This document shows positions 1 to 8,228 of a DNA stretch of 64,000 nucleotides, piece by piece. Positions within the stretch are counted from its first letter, which is position 1; every line of letters starts with the position of its first letter. A model generated the notes under the pieces. That model was not told where the DNA came from, ran no database searches, and was given only the letters and a program-made list of their open reading frames with translations. Source of the DNA: Rubrivivax sp. (GTDB lineage: Bacteria > Pseudomonadota > Gammaproteobacteria > Burkholderiales > Burkholderiaceae_C); assembly GCA_022842595.1 (NCBI GenBank), contig JALHPF010000029.1, positions 1 through 64,000 of the forward strand. The letters are read 5' to 3'. The position numbers and the translations under genes are program-made.

Positions 1-2
1 CG

Positions 3-1370
3 CGGCTGCGAGACCGCGCGCTGGCGCAGGCCCAGGCCGCAACGCCAGCGGCTGGCCCGGCGGCCACGGCGACGCCGGGTCTGGCCGCCGCACCCCGGCA
101 ACTGCTGTCCACTTTCAAGCAAGCGCTGCATGCGGCCTTGACCGCCCCGGCACGACTGCGCACCTACCTGCAGGCAGCCCGCCAGCAGCGCGCGCAGGCA
201 CGCCTGCGCGCCCAGGCCCTGCTGCCAGCCTTCAGCGAAGACTTCATCAGCCCGCTCAGACCGCGCCAGGTGGCGCGCTGGGCGCTGCGCCACGGCCGGC
301 TGCATGCACGCATCGCCAGCCTGCCCTTGCGCGAGGTCCGTGCCGACGCCCAGTGGGGCCGGCAGGACAGCGGTCTGGTCACCTTGTACCTGGCCACGGC
401 CGCGGTGGAAGTGGGCGCGCGGCGCGCGCGCGTGCTGCTGCCGCCAGGCGGAGCCGGGGGCCTGCTGGGGCCGCGACTCATGAGCCCGCAGCGCAGCGCG
501 GCCGTGCTGGGCCTGCTGGCCGCGGTGGCGCTGGGCATTGCCCGGCCGCCCTTGCCAGCGCCGGCCGACTGGCCCGGCGTCGCCGCCGTACAGAACGTGC
601 TGGCGCGCTGGTCGGCACTGGCTGCCGGGGGTGGCGCCGGCGAACCCGTGGCGCCGGTGGCTTCGGCGGCTTCAGCGGTTTCAGCGGCTGCATCAGGGTC
701 TGCCGCCGACGCCACCTGGGCGGCGGCAGAACCGGCATCGGCCGCGACCGAAGCCGCCCCTGCCTGGGCCGAGGCGGCCTCTATGCCCGACGTCAGCGGC
801 GCCGCGGTTGCGGTGGCTGCCGCGGCGCCCGCGAGCCAGGCGTTGGCGCAGGCCGGCCTTCCGCTCGCCGGCGCCGACCCGGAAGGCGGCGCTGCCACCC
901 TGCCACCCGACGACCCACCACCGCGGCCGCCGGCCGAACCCTTCCGCCCCGGCCAGCGCCTGGTGCCGCCGCTCGACGAAGCCACCAAGACGGCGGCGCG
1001 CGAGACAGTGGCCGCGCTGCGCGTGGCGCGCGGCGAACCGCCGCCGTCGGCGAAGCCCGCCGCCGCCGGCGTACTGGCGCTGGCGCCCAACCTGGCGCGC
1101 CCGCCCCTTGCCGACCCCGGCCCCGAGCTCGGCCCGGCCTATGCGCTGACCACGCGGCCGCTGCGCACCCGGGCCGAATCCGAGCAGGTGCAGATGGCGG
1201 TGCGCGCCCTGCTGGCCCAGCACACGGCCGAGCCGCTGCTGGTGGAACTGATGCCCGCCGGCGACGACTGGCGTGTCGTCTGCTGGCCTTTTTCGCGCCG
1301 CCAGGACGCGCAGCTGGCGCGGGCGCTGCTGCTCACACGCGGCCTGCGCATGGAAGCGGTGGAGTTCTGA
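3..1370 (+). CDS. Hypothetical protein with C-terminal SPOR-like region, 5' truncated by the window edge
   Basis: The reading frame is open from base 3, so the track start (TTG at 138) is not the real start and the gene begins outside the window. The visible 455 residues have an Arg/Ala-rich N-terminal part, one hydrophobic segment after LMSPQRSAAVLGLLAAVALG (a probable transmembrane helix), a long Pro/Ala-rich linker, and a compact C-terminal part of about 75 residues (RAESEQVQMAVRALL to RMEAVEF). That last part resembles a SPOR-type peptidoglycan-binding fold. This is inferred from pattern only, so the function is unknown. A large opposite-strand ORF here (164..1090) is a codon-bias shadow. 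Confidence 0.7.
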   Translation, partial: RLRDRALAQAQAATPAAGPAATATPGLAAAPRQLLSTFKQALHAALTAPARLRTYLQAARQQRAQARLRAQALLPAFSEDFISPLRPRQVARWALRHGRLHARIASLPLREVRADAQWGRQDSGLVTLYLATAAVEVGARRARVLLPPGGAGGLLGPRLMSPQRSAAVLGLLAAVALGIARPPLPAPADWPGVAAVQNVLARWSALAAGGGAGEPVAPVASAASAVSAAASGSAADATWAAAEPASAATEAAPAWAEAASMPDVSGAAVAVAAAAPASQALAQAGLPLAGADPEGGAATLPPDDPPPRPPAEPFRPGQRLVPPLDEATKTAARETVAALRVARGEPPPSAKPAAAGVLALAPNLARPPLADPGPELGPAYALTTRPLRTRAESEQVQMAVRALLAQHTAEPLLVELMPAGDDWRVVCWPFSRRQDAQLARALLLTRGLRMEAVEF

Positions 1371-1391
1371 TCCGCCGCGCCGCGGGCGGCT

Positions 1392-1982
1392 TCAGTCGGC
1401 CGTGAACTGCCGGGCCCGGCGGCCCTTGAAGGGCGCGTAGAAGCGCTTGATCTCGGCCATGTCGGCCTCGATGTCGCCGGTGGGCGTGAACACCGGCCCC
1501 AGGCCGCTGAGCTTGCGTTCGTAGTCCATGTAGGCCAGCACGATGGGCACCTTGGCCTGCAGCGCGATGTAGTAGAAGCCGGTCTTCCAGTGCCGCGTCT
1601 TGCCACGCGTGCCTTCGGGCGGCACCACCAGCTGCAGCGGGCCGTCGGCCGCGACGATGGCCGCGGCCGACGCCGCCACCAGGTTGTTGCTGGTTTCGCG
1701 GTTCACCGGGATGCCACCCAGCCAGCGCATCACCGGCCCGAATGGCCAGCGGAAGATGCTGGCCTTGCCCATCCAGTAGATGTTCAGGCGCAGCTCGAAC
1801 GCCACCATCAGCGTGTAGGGCAGGTCCCAGTTGCTGGTGTGCGGCGCGGCGATCAGCACCGACTTGACGGCCCCTGCTGGCAGGCTGCCTTCGATGCGCC
1901 AGCCCAGCGCCCGCAGCAGCCCGTGCGACAGCGTGCGCAGGGCGGTGTTGACCAGTGGTGTGTCGAAAATGGTTCTGTGCAT
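1392..1982 (-). CDS. 1-acyl-sn-glycerol-3-phosphate acyltransferase family protein
   Basis: This 196-aa protein belongs to the PlsC/lysophospholipid acyltransferase superfamily. Members transfer an acyl chain to a lysophospholipid at the inner membrane. The catalytic HX4D box is visible as HTSNWD at about residue 48, and the acceptor-binding PEGTR motif as PPEGTRGK at about residue 122. The second block has GGIPVNRE. It is shorter than E. coli PlsC (about 245 aa) and lacks an N-terminal transmembrane segment. It matches the short family often annotated as glycerol acyltransferase in betaproteobacteria. The acyl acceptor cannot be told from sequence. It converges with the truncated gene at the window start and diverges from the hydrolase gene. 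Confidence 0.88.
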   Translation of the reverse strand: MHRTIFDTPLVNTALRTLSHGLLRALGWRIEGSLPAGAVKSVLIAAPHTSNWDLPYTLMVAFELRLNIYWMGKASIFRWPFGPVMRWLGGIPVNRETSNNLVAASAAAIVAADGPLQLVVPPEGTRGKTRHWKTGFYYIALQAKVPIVLAYMDYERKLSGLGPVFTPTGDIEADMAEIKRFYAPFKGRRARQFTAD

Positions 1983-2092
1983 GCGGCCGGGCGAGGCGCC
2001 CGCGCCCGCGCTTCGAAAAGGTGGGCGATTGTCGGTGCCGCCGCTGCAGCTACGATGCAGCGCTTTCCCGCAAACGCAAAGGACTCTGCCCG

Positions 2093-3019
2093 ATGACGCC
2101 CGTGCCCGCCGAGATGCTGGCCCTTGCGGGCGAAAGGTTCGAATTCACCGGCCGCGCCGGCCGTCTGTCGGGCTATTTTTCGGTTCCCGACGCCCCTGCC
2201 GCCACCGCCGCGCCGCCACTGCTGCTGGTGCACAGCATGAATGCTGCGGCTTCAGCGGCCGAGGTGCGGCCGCTGTACGACCATGCCCGCCGCACGCGGC
2301 CGGTGCTGGCGCTGGACCTGCCGGGCTTCGGCCTCAGCGAGCGGAGCGACCGCGCCTACACCCCGCGGCTGATGACCGACGCCCTGCACGACGGTCTGGA
2401 CTGGCTGGCGCGCCGCCATGGGCCCGCGCCGGTAGACGCCCTGGGCGTGTCGCTGGGCTGCGAGTTCGTGGCCCGCGCCGCGGTCGAGGCACCGGCGCGT
2501 TTCCGACGCCTGGCGCTGGTCAGCCCCACCGGCTTTCGCGGCAGCAAGCTGCGCTACGCGCCTGCGGGCGGTTCGGTTGGCCCGCCCTGGCTGTTGAAGT
2601 GCTTCCAGGGGCCGGGTTTCCACACGGGGGGTGGCTGGGGCGCCGGCCTGTTCCGCGGCCTGACGCGGCCCGGGGTGATCCGCTACTTCCTGGAACGCAC
2701 CTGGGGCAGCAAGGCCATCGACGAAGCCTTGTGGCGCTATTGCGTGGTCACCACACGCCAGAGCGGCGCGCACTTTGCGCCGCTGCACTTCCTGGGCGCG
2801 GTGCTGTTCAGCAGCGACGTCAACACGCTCTACGAAGCCTTGCCCCACCCGGTCTGGATGAGCCACGGCACGCGCGGGGACTTCACCGACTACCGCGGCA
2901 AGCACACCGTCGAGAATCGGCCCAACTGGCGCATCCGCGTGTTCAAGGACACTGGTGCTCTGATGTACTTCGAGCAGCCGGCCGCATTCTGCGCCGAACT
3001 CGACGCCTTCCTGGACTGA
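2093..3019 (+). CDS. Alpha/beta fold hydrolase
   Basis: This 308-aa alpha/beta hydrolase shows LLLVHSMNAAAS (oxyanion region), the strand LALDLPGFGLSERS, and a nucleophile elbow read as GVSLGCEF (G-x-S-x-G). The substrate is unknown. The start is placed at ATG 2093, because the longer track ORF from 1955 would overlap the divergent acyltransferase start and its extra residues are Arg-rich and unlike a hydrolase. The C-terminal part (WMSHGTRGDFTDYRGK) probably carries the catalytic Asp/His, with the last His not clearly placed. The BLUF gene follows after 5 bases, so the two are likely co-transcribed. Confidence 0.85.
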   Translation: MTPVPAEMLALAGERFEFTGRAGRLSGYFSVPDAPAATAAPPLLLVHSMNAAASAAEVRPLYDHARRTRPVLALDLPGFGLSERSDRAYTPRLMTDALHDGLDWLARRHGPAPVDALGVSLGCEFVARAAVEAPARFRRLALVSPTGFRGSKLRYAPAGGSVGPPWLLKCFQGPGFHTGGGWGAGLFRGLTRPGVIRYFLERTWGSKAIDEALWRYCVVTTRQSGAHFAPLHFLGAVLFSSDVNTLYEALPHPVWMSHGTRGDFTDYRGKHTVENRPNWRIRVFKDTGALMYFEQPAAFCAELDAFLD

Positions 3020-3024
3020 ACACC

Positions 3025-3495
3025 ATGCCCGCACACGACGCCGAGACGCCCGACGAGCCGGGCTTGAACCCTGGCGGTCCGCTGCTCTACAACCTGGTCT
3101 ATTGCAGCCGTGCCGCGCCCGGCGTGGGCGAGGCCGCGGTCGACACCATCATCAGCACCGCGCGCCGCGCCAATCCGCTGCATGGCGTCACCGGCATGCT
3201 GGTGTTTGGCAGCGGCATCTTCTTCCAGTGGCTCGAAGGCCCGCGTGCCGCGGTGCAGCGGCTGATGGGGCTGATCAAGGCCGACCCGCGTCACCTGCAG
3301 GTGGTGCTGCTCAGCGAAACCGAGGAGTCGCGTGAACGCCTGTTTCCCACCTGGGACATGGAACGCGTCGAGCCCGAGGACATCCGCGACGTGCTCGCCG
3401 ATGCCATCGACTCCGCCGAAGACGAGAACAACGCTGCGGCGCTGCGCACCCTGCTGATCGAAGTGGAGACTAGAGCGCTTTTGTCGCGATCTTGA
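3025..3495 (+). CDS. BLUF-domain blue-light photoreceptor
   Basis: This 156-aa stand-alone BLUF protein would bind FAD and sense blue light. The flavin-site residues are all present. Tyr26 is in LVYCSR, Asn50 in ARRANPLHGVTG, and Gln68 in FFQWLEGP. Their spacing (24 and 18 residues) is exactly that of Y21, N45 and Q63 in AppA. The W-x-M pair of the last strand is also present in FPTWDM. No EAL, GGDEF or DNA-binding output domain is fused, so it should act through a partner protein, as short BLUF proteins do. The track merges it with upstream sequence as one 554-aa ORF; ATG 3025 is the sensible start. It overlaps the convergent pat-like gene by 26 bases. Confidence 0.92.
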   Translation: MPAHDAETPDEPGLNPGGPLLYNLVYCSRAAPGVGEAAVDTIISTARRANPLHGVTGMLVFGSGIFFQWLEGPRAAVQRLMGLIKADPRHLQVVLLSETEESRERLFPTWDMERVEPEDIRDVLADAIDSAEDENNAAALRTLLIEVETRALLSRS

Positions 3496-6181
3496 AGTCC
3501 GGGTCTTCCGGGCAGGGCCCGATGGTGAAGCCCAGGCTCGTCATCAGGCGCAGCATGCCGCTGTTGTTCGCCAGGATCAGGCCCATGATCTCCGCCAGGC
3601 CCTTGCTGCGCGCCTGATCGATGATCGCAGCCATCAGCCGCGACCCCAGGCCCTGGCCCTTGAAGTCGTCGGCCACCACCAGGCTGAACTCGCAACTGGT
3701 GCCGTCGGGGTTGGTGACGATGCGCGACACGCCGATCATGCGTTCGCTTTCTTCGCCTTCGGCCGGCCCCGCGGTTTTCACCACCGCCACCAGCGCCATC
3801 TCGCGGTCGTAGTCGATCAGGGTGAAGCGGGACAGCACCCGCGCCGGCAGTTCGTTGATGGCGCTGGCAAAGCGGAAGTACCGGCTTTCCTGCGACAGGC
3901 CGCGCACGAAGCTCTGCAGCATGTCGGCGTCGTCGGGGCGGATCGGCCGCACGGAGGCGAGCACGCCGCCCTTCAGCGGCCATTCCTGTTCGATGCTGGC
4001 CGGGTAGGGCAGGATGGCCAGGTGCGGGTAGGCACCGGTGTGGCCGCCCGACCCCGTCTGCGAGGCGTGGGGCAGGCTGTCGATCACGATGCGTGCATCC
4101 ACCGCCACCGCGCCGCTGTCGTCGACGATGATCGGGTTGATGTCCATCTCGCGCAGCTGCGGCAGCGCGCAGATCATCTCGCTCACGCGCAGCAGCACCT
4201 GCTCCAGCACCTCGTGGTGCGCAGCCGGAGCGCCACGCCATTCGCCGAGCATGGCCGCGGCGCGGGACCTTTCGATCAGACGCCTGGCCAGGAACTGGTT
4301 CAGCGGGGGCAGTTCCAGTGCGCGGTCGCGGAACAGCTCGACCATCGTGCCGCCGGCGCCGAAGGTGATGACCGGACCGAAGGGTTCTTCGGTCGACAGG
4401 CCCACGAACACCTCGCGCGGCGGGCTGCCTGCAGCGCCCCCGGCCGCACCGCTGGCCCGGGTCTTGGGCAACGCTGCCATCGGCTGCACGGTGATGCCAT
4501 TGATGCGGGCCCCGGGCTGGGCGCGGGCCACCGCAGCCAGCATCTCGTTGTAGCGATCGCGGACTTGCGTGGCCGTGTGCACATTGAGCATCACGCCCTG
4601 GACGTCGCTCTTGTGCGTGATGTCGGGTGAATCGATCTTCAATGCCACCGGGTAGCCCAGCTGGCTGGCAATGAGCATGGCCTCGTTGGCGCTGCGCGCG
4701 AGCATCGTGCGCGTCACCGGGATGTGGAAGGCCGCCAGCAGCGCCTTGCTTTCCATCTCCGTCAGCACCTTGCGGCGCTCGGCGAGCACCCCTTCGATGA
4801 GCAGCCGCGCGCCCTCGGTGTCGGGTTCCAGCAGGTGGCTCAGCGGCGGCGGCGTCTGCTGCAGCAGCTGCTGGTTGCGGTAGAAGCTGGCGATGCTGTG
4901 GAAGGCATCGACCGCGGCCTCGGGCGTGCGGAACACCGGCATCTGGCGCGCCGCCAGCAGTTCACGCGAGGGCCGGGCGGTGGCCTCGCCCATCCAGCAG
5001 GCCAGCACCGGCTTGCCGGCCGGCGCGAAGGCCTCGGCCACCGCGCGGGCGACGGCCTCGGGGTCGATGTCCAGACCGTCGGCGCCGATGCGCTGCTTCG
5101 GCGAATGGATCAGCAGCACGCCGTCGACACCACGGTCCTGCACGGCACGTTCCAGCGCGGCCACGAAGGCCGGGCCGTCGGCTTCTTCGCCCAGGTCCTG
5201 CACGCTCGCCACCTTCAGGCCGATTTCGTCGGCCCAGTCGGCGGCCAGAACGGCCGGGCCGCCGCCGTTGGTGATGATGGCCAGGAACTGCCCGGCCGGG
5301 CGGAAGCGCGAGGCCAGGCATTGCGCGGCCGAGAACAGCTGCGTGAACTGGCGGACGCGGACGACACCAGCGCGGCGCAGCGCGGCGTCGAACACCTCGT
5401 CGCTGCCGACGATGGCGGCGGAATGCGTCAGCGCCACCTTCGAGCCGGTCTTCTGCCGGCCTGCCTTCATCACCACCACCGGCTTGGCCGAAGCCGCCGC
5501 GCGCAGCGCGCTCATGAAGCGGCGGGCGTGGCGGATGCCTTCCATGTAGACCAGGATGCTCTGCGTCTTGCCGTCGCTGGCCAGGAAGTCCAGCACCTGC
5601 GGCAGCTCGACGGCAGTGTTGGGGCCCAGCGAGACCACGGCTGAAAAGCCGACGTTGTGCTGGCGCGCCCAGTCGAGGATCGACGAGGTCAGCGCCCCTG
5701 ACTGCGACACCAGCGCCAGCGGCCCGGGTGGCGCCAGCGGCCCCAGCGTGCTGGCGTTCAGGCCCAGCCCGGGGCGCTGCAGGCCCTGGCAGTTGGGGCC
5801 GAGCAGTTGCACGCCGTAGCGCCGCGCCGTGGCATGCAGCTCGGTGCACGCCGCCGCCGGCAGGCCGGTGGTCAGGATGAGTGCCGCCCGGCAGCGGATG
5901 CGGCCGACGATTTCCAGCGCTGCGCCGACCTGGTCCGGGGCCAGCGCGATCAGCGCCAGGTCGGCGCGTGAGCTGGCCAGGTCGGCCAGGGTGCCCGTCA
6001 TGGTGATGTCGAGCCAGGTGACGGTGCCGCCATAGCCGCTGCCGCCCGGTGTGGCAGCGCCCGCCGCGAGTGAACGGCGCAGCGCATGGGCCGCAGGCGT
6101 TGGCGCCGCGCCGTCGGGGTCGCCGGCAAATACGACGATCGAGCGCGGGTCGAACAACGGGGTCAGGAAATGGCGGTCCAC
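3470..6181 (-). CDS. Bifunctional NDP-forming acyl-CoA synthetase/GNAT acetyltransferase (Pat-like)
   Basis: This protein of about 903 aa has the architecture of the bacterial protein lysine acetyltransferase Pat/YfiQ family. In order it has a CoA-binding Rossmann domain (LTPLFDPRSIVVFAG), a succinyl-CoA-synthetase-like ligase region (GPNCQGL; ALTHSAAIVGSDEVFD, where the phospho-His loop lies), an ATP-grasp domain (about 480-690; SQLGYPVALKIDSPDITHKSD), and a C-terminal GNAT domain (KGQGLGSRLMAAIIDQARSKG). Pat proteins acetylate lysines, classically of acetyl-CoA synthetase. Whether the synthetase half is active is unclear. The start is set at GTG 6181, just before DRHFLTPLF. The longer track start at 6475 would run through the divergent Crp/Fnr gene. 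Confidence 0.88.
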   Translation of the reverse strand: MDRHFLTPLFDPRSIVVFAGDPDGAAPTPAAHALRRSLAAGAATPGGSGYGGTVTWLDITMTGTLADLASSRADLALIALAPDQVGAALEIVGRIRCRAALILTTGLPAAACTELHATARRYGVQLLGPNCQGLQRPGLGLNASTLGPLAPPGPLALVSQSGALTSSILDWARQHNVGFSAVVSLGPNTAVELPQVLDFLASDGKTQSILVYMEGIRHARRFMSALRAAASAKPVVVMKAGRQKTGSKVALTHSAAIVGSDEVFDAALRRAGVVRVRQFTQLFSAAQCLASRFRPAGQFLAIITNGGGPAVLAADWADEIGLKVASVQDLGEEADGPAFVAALERAVQDRGVDGVLLIHSPKQRIGADGLDIDPEAVARAVAEAFAPAGKPVLACWMGEATARPSRELLAARQMPVFRTPEAAVDAFHSIASFYRNQQLLQQTPPPLSHLLEPDTEGARLLIEGVLAERRKVLTEMESKALLAAFHIPVTRTMLARSANEAMLIASQLGYPVALKIDSPDITHKSDVQGVMLNVHTATQVRDRYNEMLAAVARAQPGARINGITVQPMAALPKTRASGAAGGAAGSPPREVFVGLSTEEPFGPVITFGAGGTMVELFRDRALELPPLNQFLARRLIERSRAAAMLGEWRGAPAAHHEVLEQVLLRVSEMICALPQLREMDINPIIVDDSGAVAVDARIVIDSLPHASQTGSGGHTGAYPHLAILPYPASIEQEWPLKGGVLASVRPIRPDDADMLQSFVRGLSQESRYFRFASAINELPARVLSRFTLIDYDREMALVAVVKTAGPAEGEESERMIGVSRIVTNPDGTSCEFSLVVADDFKGQGLGSRLMAAIIDQARSKGLAEIMGLILANNSGMLRLMTSLGFTIGPCPEDPDFKIATKAL

Positions 6182-6308
6182 GGCGGGGGTTGAAGCAAGA
6201 AGACTGCCAGCATAGGGCAAACCCGGCTCCGGACGATGACGATCGAAGGTCGACGCTGTGACGTGCGTCGCTGCGCACGCGCTCATGGCCATGGCACCAT
6301 CCAGCCCC

Positions 6309-6959
6309 ATGGCCAGCACGCGCAACCCACCCACCGGCCCAGAGCCGCTCCAGGACAGCCTGCTGCAGGCCATCGCCAACCGCGGAGGCGTGCGCCATTT
6401 CCCCGCCAATGCGGTGCTCGTGACCGAAGACGACCAGAGCGACTCGCTCTTCATCATCCTGCGCGGCCGCATCAAGGCCTATGGTGCCGGGGCCGACGGA
6501 CGCGAGGTGGTCTACAGCACCCAGGGCGCGGGCGAGTATTTCGGCGAGATGACTCTCGACGGCGGGCCCCGTTCAGCCAGCGTCATGACACTGGAGCCCA
6601 CCACCTGCGCCGTGGTGCCCGGCGCCGAGGTGCGCGATTTCCTGGCCCACCACCCCGACTTCGCCCTGCACCTGGTGAAAAAGCTCATCCGGCTGGCGCG
6701 CGCTTCGACCGACCAGGTGAAGAGCCTGGCGCTGGACGACGTCTACGGCCGCATTGCCCGTCTGCTGCGCAAGCTGGCGCGCGACGAGGGTGGCGTGCTC
6801 GTGCTGCCCGACAAGCTGACGCAGCAGGACATTGCCGAACGGGTGGGTTCGTCACGCGAGATGGTCAGCCGTATCTTCAAGCCGCTGACCGAGGGCGGCT
6901 ACGTTGAACTGCGCGGCGGGCGCATCGCCTTGCTGAAGAAGCTGCCGGCGCGCTGGTAG
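6309..6959 (+). CDS. Crp/Fnr family transcriptional regulator
   Basis: This protein of about 216 aa has an N-terminal cyclic-nucleotide-binding beta-roll (GRIKAYGAGADGREVV, GEYFGEMTLDGGPRSASV) and a C-terminal winged helix. The recognition helix reads ERVGSSREMVSRIFKPL, the usual E-x-x-S-R type contact helix. The R-S-A-S stretch after FGEM suggests a phosphate-binding cassette, so cAMP or another nucleotide ligand is plausible, and there is no Fnr-type Cys cluster. It starts divergently from the pat-like gene. That pairing resembles the cAMP-controlled acetyltransferase theme in other bacteria, so it may regulate that gene. ATG 6309 is preferred over GTG 6258. Confidence 0.87.
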   Translation: MASTRNPPTGPEPLQDSLLQAIANRGGVRHFPANAVLVTEDDQSDSLFIILRGRIKAYGAGADGREVVYSTQGAGEYFGEMTLDGGPRSASVMTLEPTTCAVVPGAEVRDFLAHHPDFALHLVKKLIRLARASTDQVKSLALDDVYGRIARLLRKLARDEGGVLVLPDKLTQQDIAERVGSSREMVSRIFKPLTEGGYVELRGGRIALLKKLPARW

Positions 6960-6969
6960 GGCGCGGGTT

Positions 6970-7677
6970 TTGAGCGTGCTGCAGTCCGTCGCCGACGCCG
7001 CGGCGCACCATCTGGCGGCGCTGGCGGTCACGCTGGCCGACCCCTGGCAACGGCTGGCGCTGGGGGCGGCGGTCGTGGCTGCAGCGCTGATCGTCGTCAG
7101 CGCCTTCGTCAAGACCATCATCCCGCTGCGCTGGCTGGCCGTGGCCAGCAACATCGGTTTCATGATCTACGGTGCCGTGCATCCCAGCCCGCTCATCCTG
7201 GCGCTGCATGCCACGCTGCTGCCGGTGAACCTGTGGCGGGTGCTGGAAATGGAACGGTTGACGCGCCGCGTGCGCCGCGCCAGCGCGGCCGACGCGCGGT
7301 CCGGCCTGTGGCTGCAGCCGCACATGCGGCGCCGGCGCATGCCGGCCGGCAGCGTGCTCTTCCGCAAGGGCGACCTGGCCGACCGGCTTTACCTGCTGGC
7401 CGAAGGCGAGATGGAACTCGTCGAGAGCGGTCGCCGCCTGGAACCCGGCCGGATGTTCGGCGAGATCGCCTTTTTCGCCCCTGACCGCCGGCGCACGGCC
7501 ACGGCGCGCTGCACCACGGCCTGCACCGTGCTTTCCATCGACGAGACCAGCTTCAAGCAGCTGTACTTCCAGAACCCGGAATTCGGTTTCGAGATCGTGC
7601 GCCTGATAGCCGGCCGGCTGACCGAGGACGTGCAGCGGCTGCAGGGCGAACTGGCCTCGCAGCAGCGACCGGTCTGA
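6970..7677 (+). CDS. Membrane-anchored cyclic nucleotide-binding domain protein
   Basis: This 235-aa protein has two to three N-terminal hydrophobic helices (LALGAAVVAAALIVVSAFV; LRWLAVASNIGFMIYGAV; LILALHATLLPVNLWRV) followed by a cNMP-binding beta-roll (VLFRKGDLADRLYLLAEGEMELVESG; FGEIAFFAPDRRRTATARC). The layout recalls Popeye-like membrane cNMP sensors. There is no DNA-binding helix, so it is not a transcription factor. It lies 10 bases after the Crp/Fnr gene and is likely co-transcribed. The start is the TTG at 6970, as no in-frame ATG precedes the first helix. Ligand and output are unknown. Confidence 0.8.
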   Translation: MSVLQSVADAAAHHLAALAVTLADPWQRLALGAAVVAAALIVVSAFVKTIIPLRWLAVASNIGFMIYGAVHPSPLILALHATLLPVNLWRVLEMERLTRRVRRASAADARSGLWLQPHMRRRRMPAGSVLFRKGDLADRLYLLAEGEMELVESGRRLEPGRMFGEIAFFAPDRRRTATARCTTACTVLSIDETSFKQLYFQNPEFGFEIVRLIAGRLTEDVQRLQGELASQQRPV

Positions 7678-7770
7678 ACGCGCAGCGGGTTGGTGATTAC
7701 ACTCCGGCCGAGATTTCGAGACCCCAGCTTGCGGGCCTGGCCCGCGCTTCAACCCAACCACCGAACCACC

Positions 7771-8205
7771 ATGAGCATCGTGCTGAAGTCGACCGCCGTT
7801 CTTGTCCTGCTGGCCACCATGGCAGGCGGCGCCTGGTCCCAGGGTGCCCGGAACGTGGAGTTGCTGGACTATTCCACCCGCTCGCTGATTTCAGACGAAG
7901 CGGCCAAGAAGGTCATGGCCGAGCTCATCCCGGAAAAGCTCTGGAAGGTCTACCCGGCCAGCAAGTACGTGTTCATCAGCCAGGTCGAAGGCGGCATCAC
8001 GCCGGCGGGCGCCTGCGCCGTGACCGCGCGCGTGATGCTGATGCCGCTGACACCCACGGCCAAGGCGGTGTTGTTCCGCCCGCAGAAGACGGCCACCACT
8101 TTCGACGCTCTGCCAGCCGCCACCGCCGACCAGTGCAAGGCGGCCGCGGTCGCGAAGCTGAAGGAAGCCACCACCGCCGTCGTCTCAGGCCTCGTCAAGA
8201 ACTGA
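7771..8205 (+). CDS. Hypothetical exported protein
   Basis: This 144-aa protein has a clear Sec signal peptide (MSIVLKSTAVLVLLATMAGGAWSQ) with cleavage likely after Ala-Trp-Ser-Gln. The mature part holds two cysteines, ACAVTARVM and DQCKAAAV, which could form a disulfide. I do not recognise a family. The track start at 7690 is upstream in frame but lacks a signal-like start; ATG 7771 puts the signal peptide at the N-terminus. It converges on the PEP-CTERM gene. The function is unknown. Confidence 0.78.
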   Translation: MSIVLKSTAVLVLLATMAGGAWSQGARNVELLDYSTRSLISDEAAKKVMAELIPEKLWKVYPASKYVFISQVEGGITPAGACAVTARVMLMPLTPTAKAVLFRPQKTATTFDALPAATADQCKAAAVAKLKEATTAVVSGLVKN

Positions 8206-8228
8206 ACGGCAGCGGTCGGCCTCGAGCG

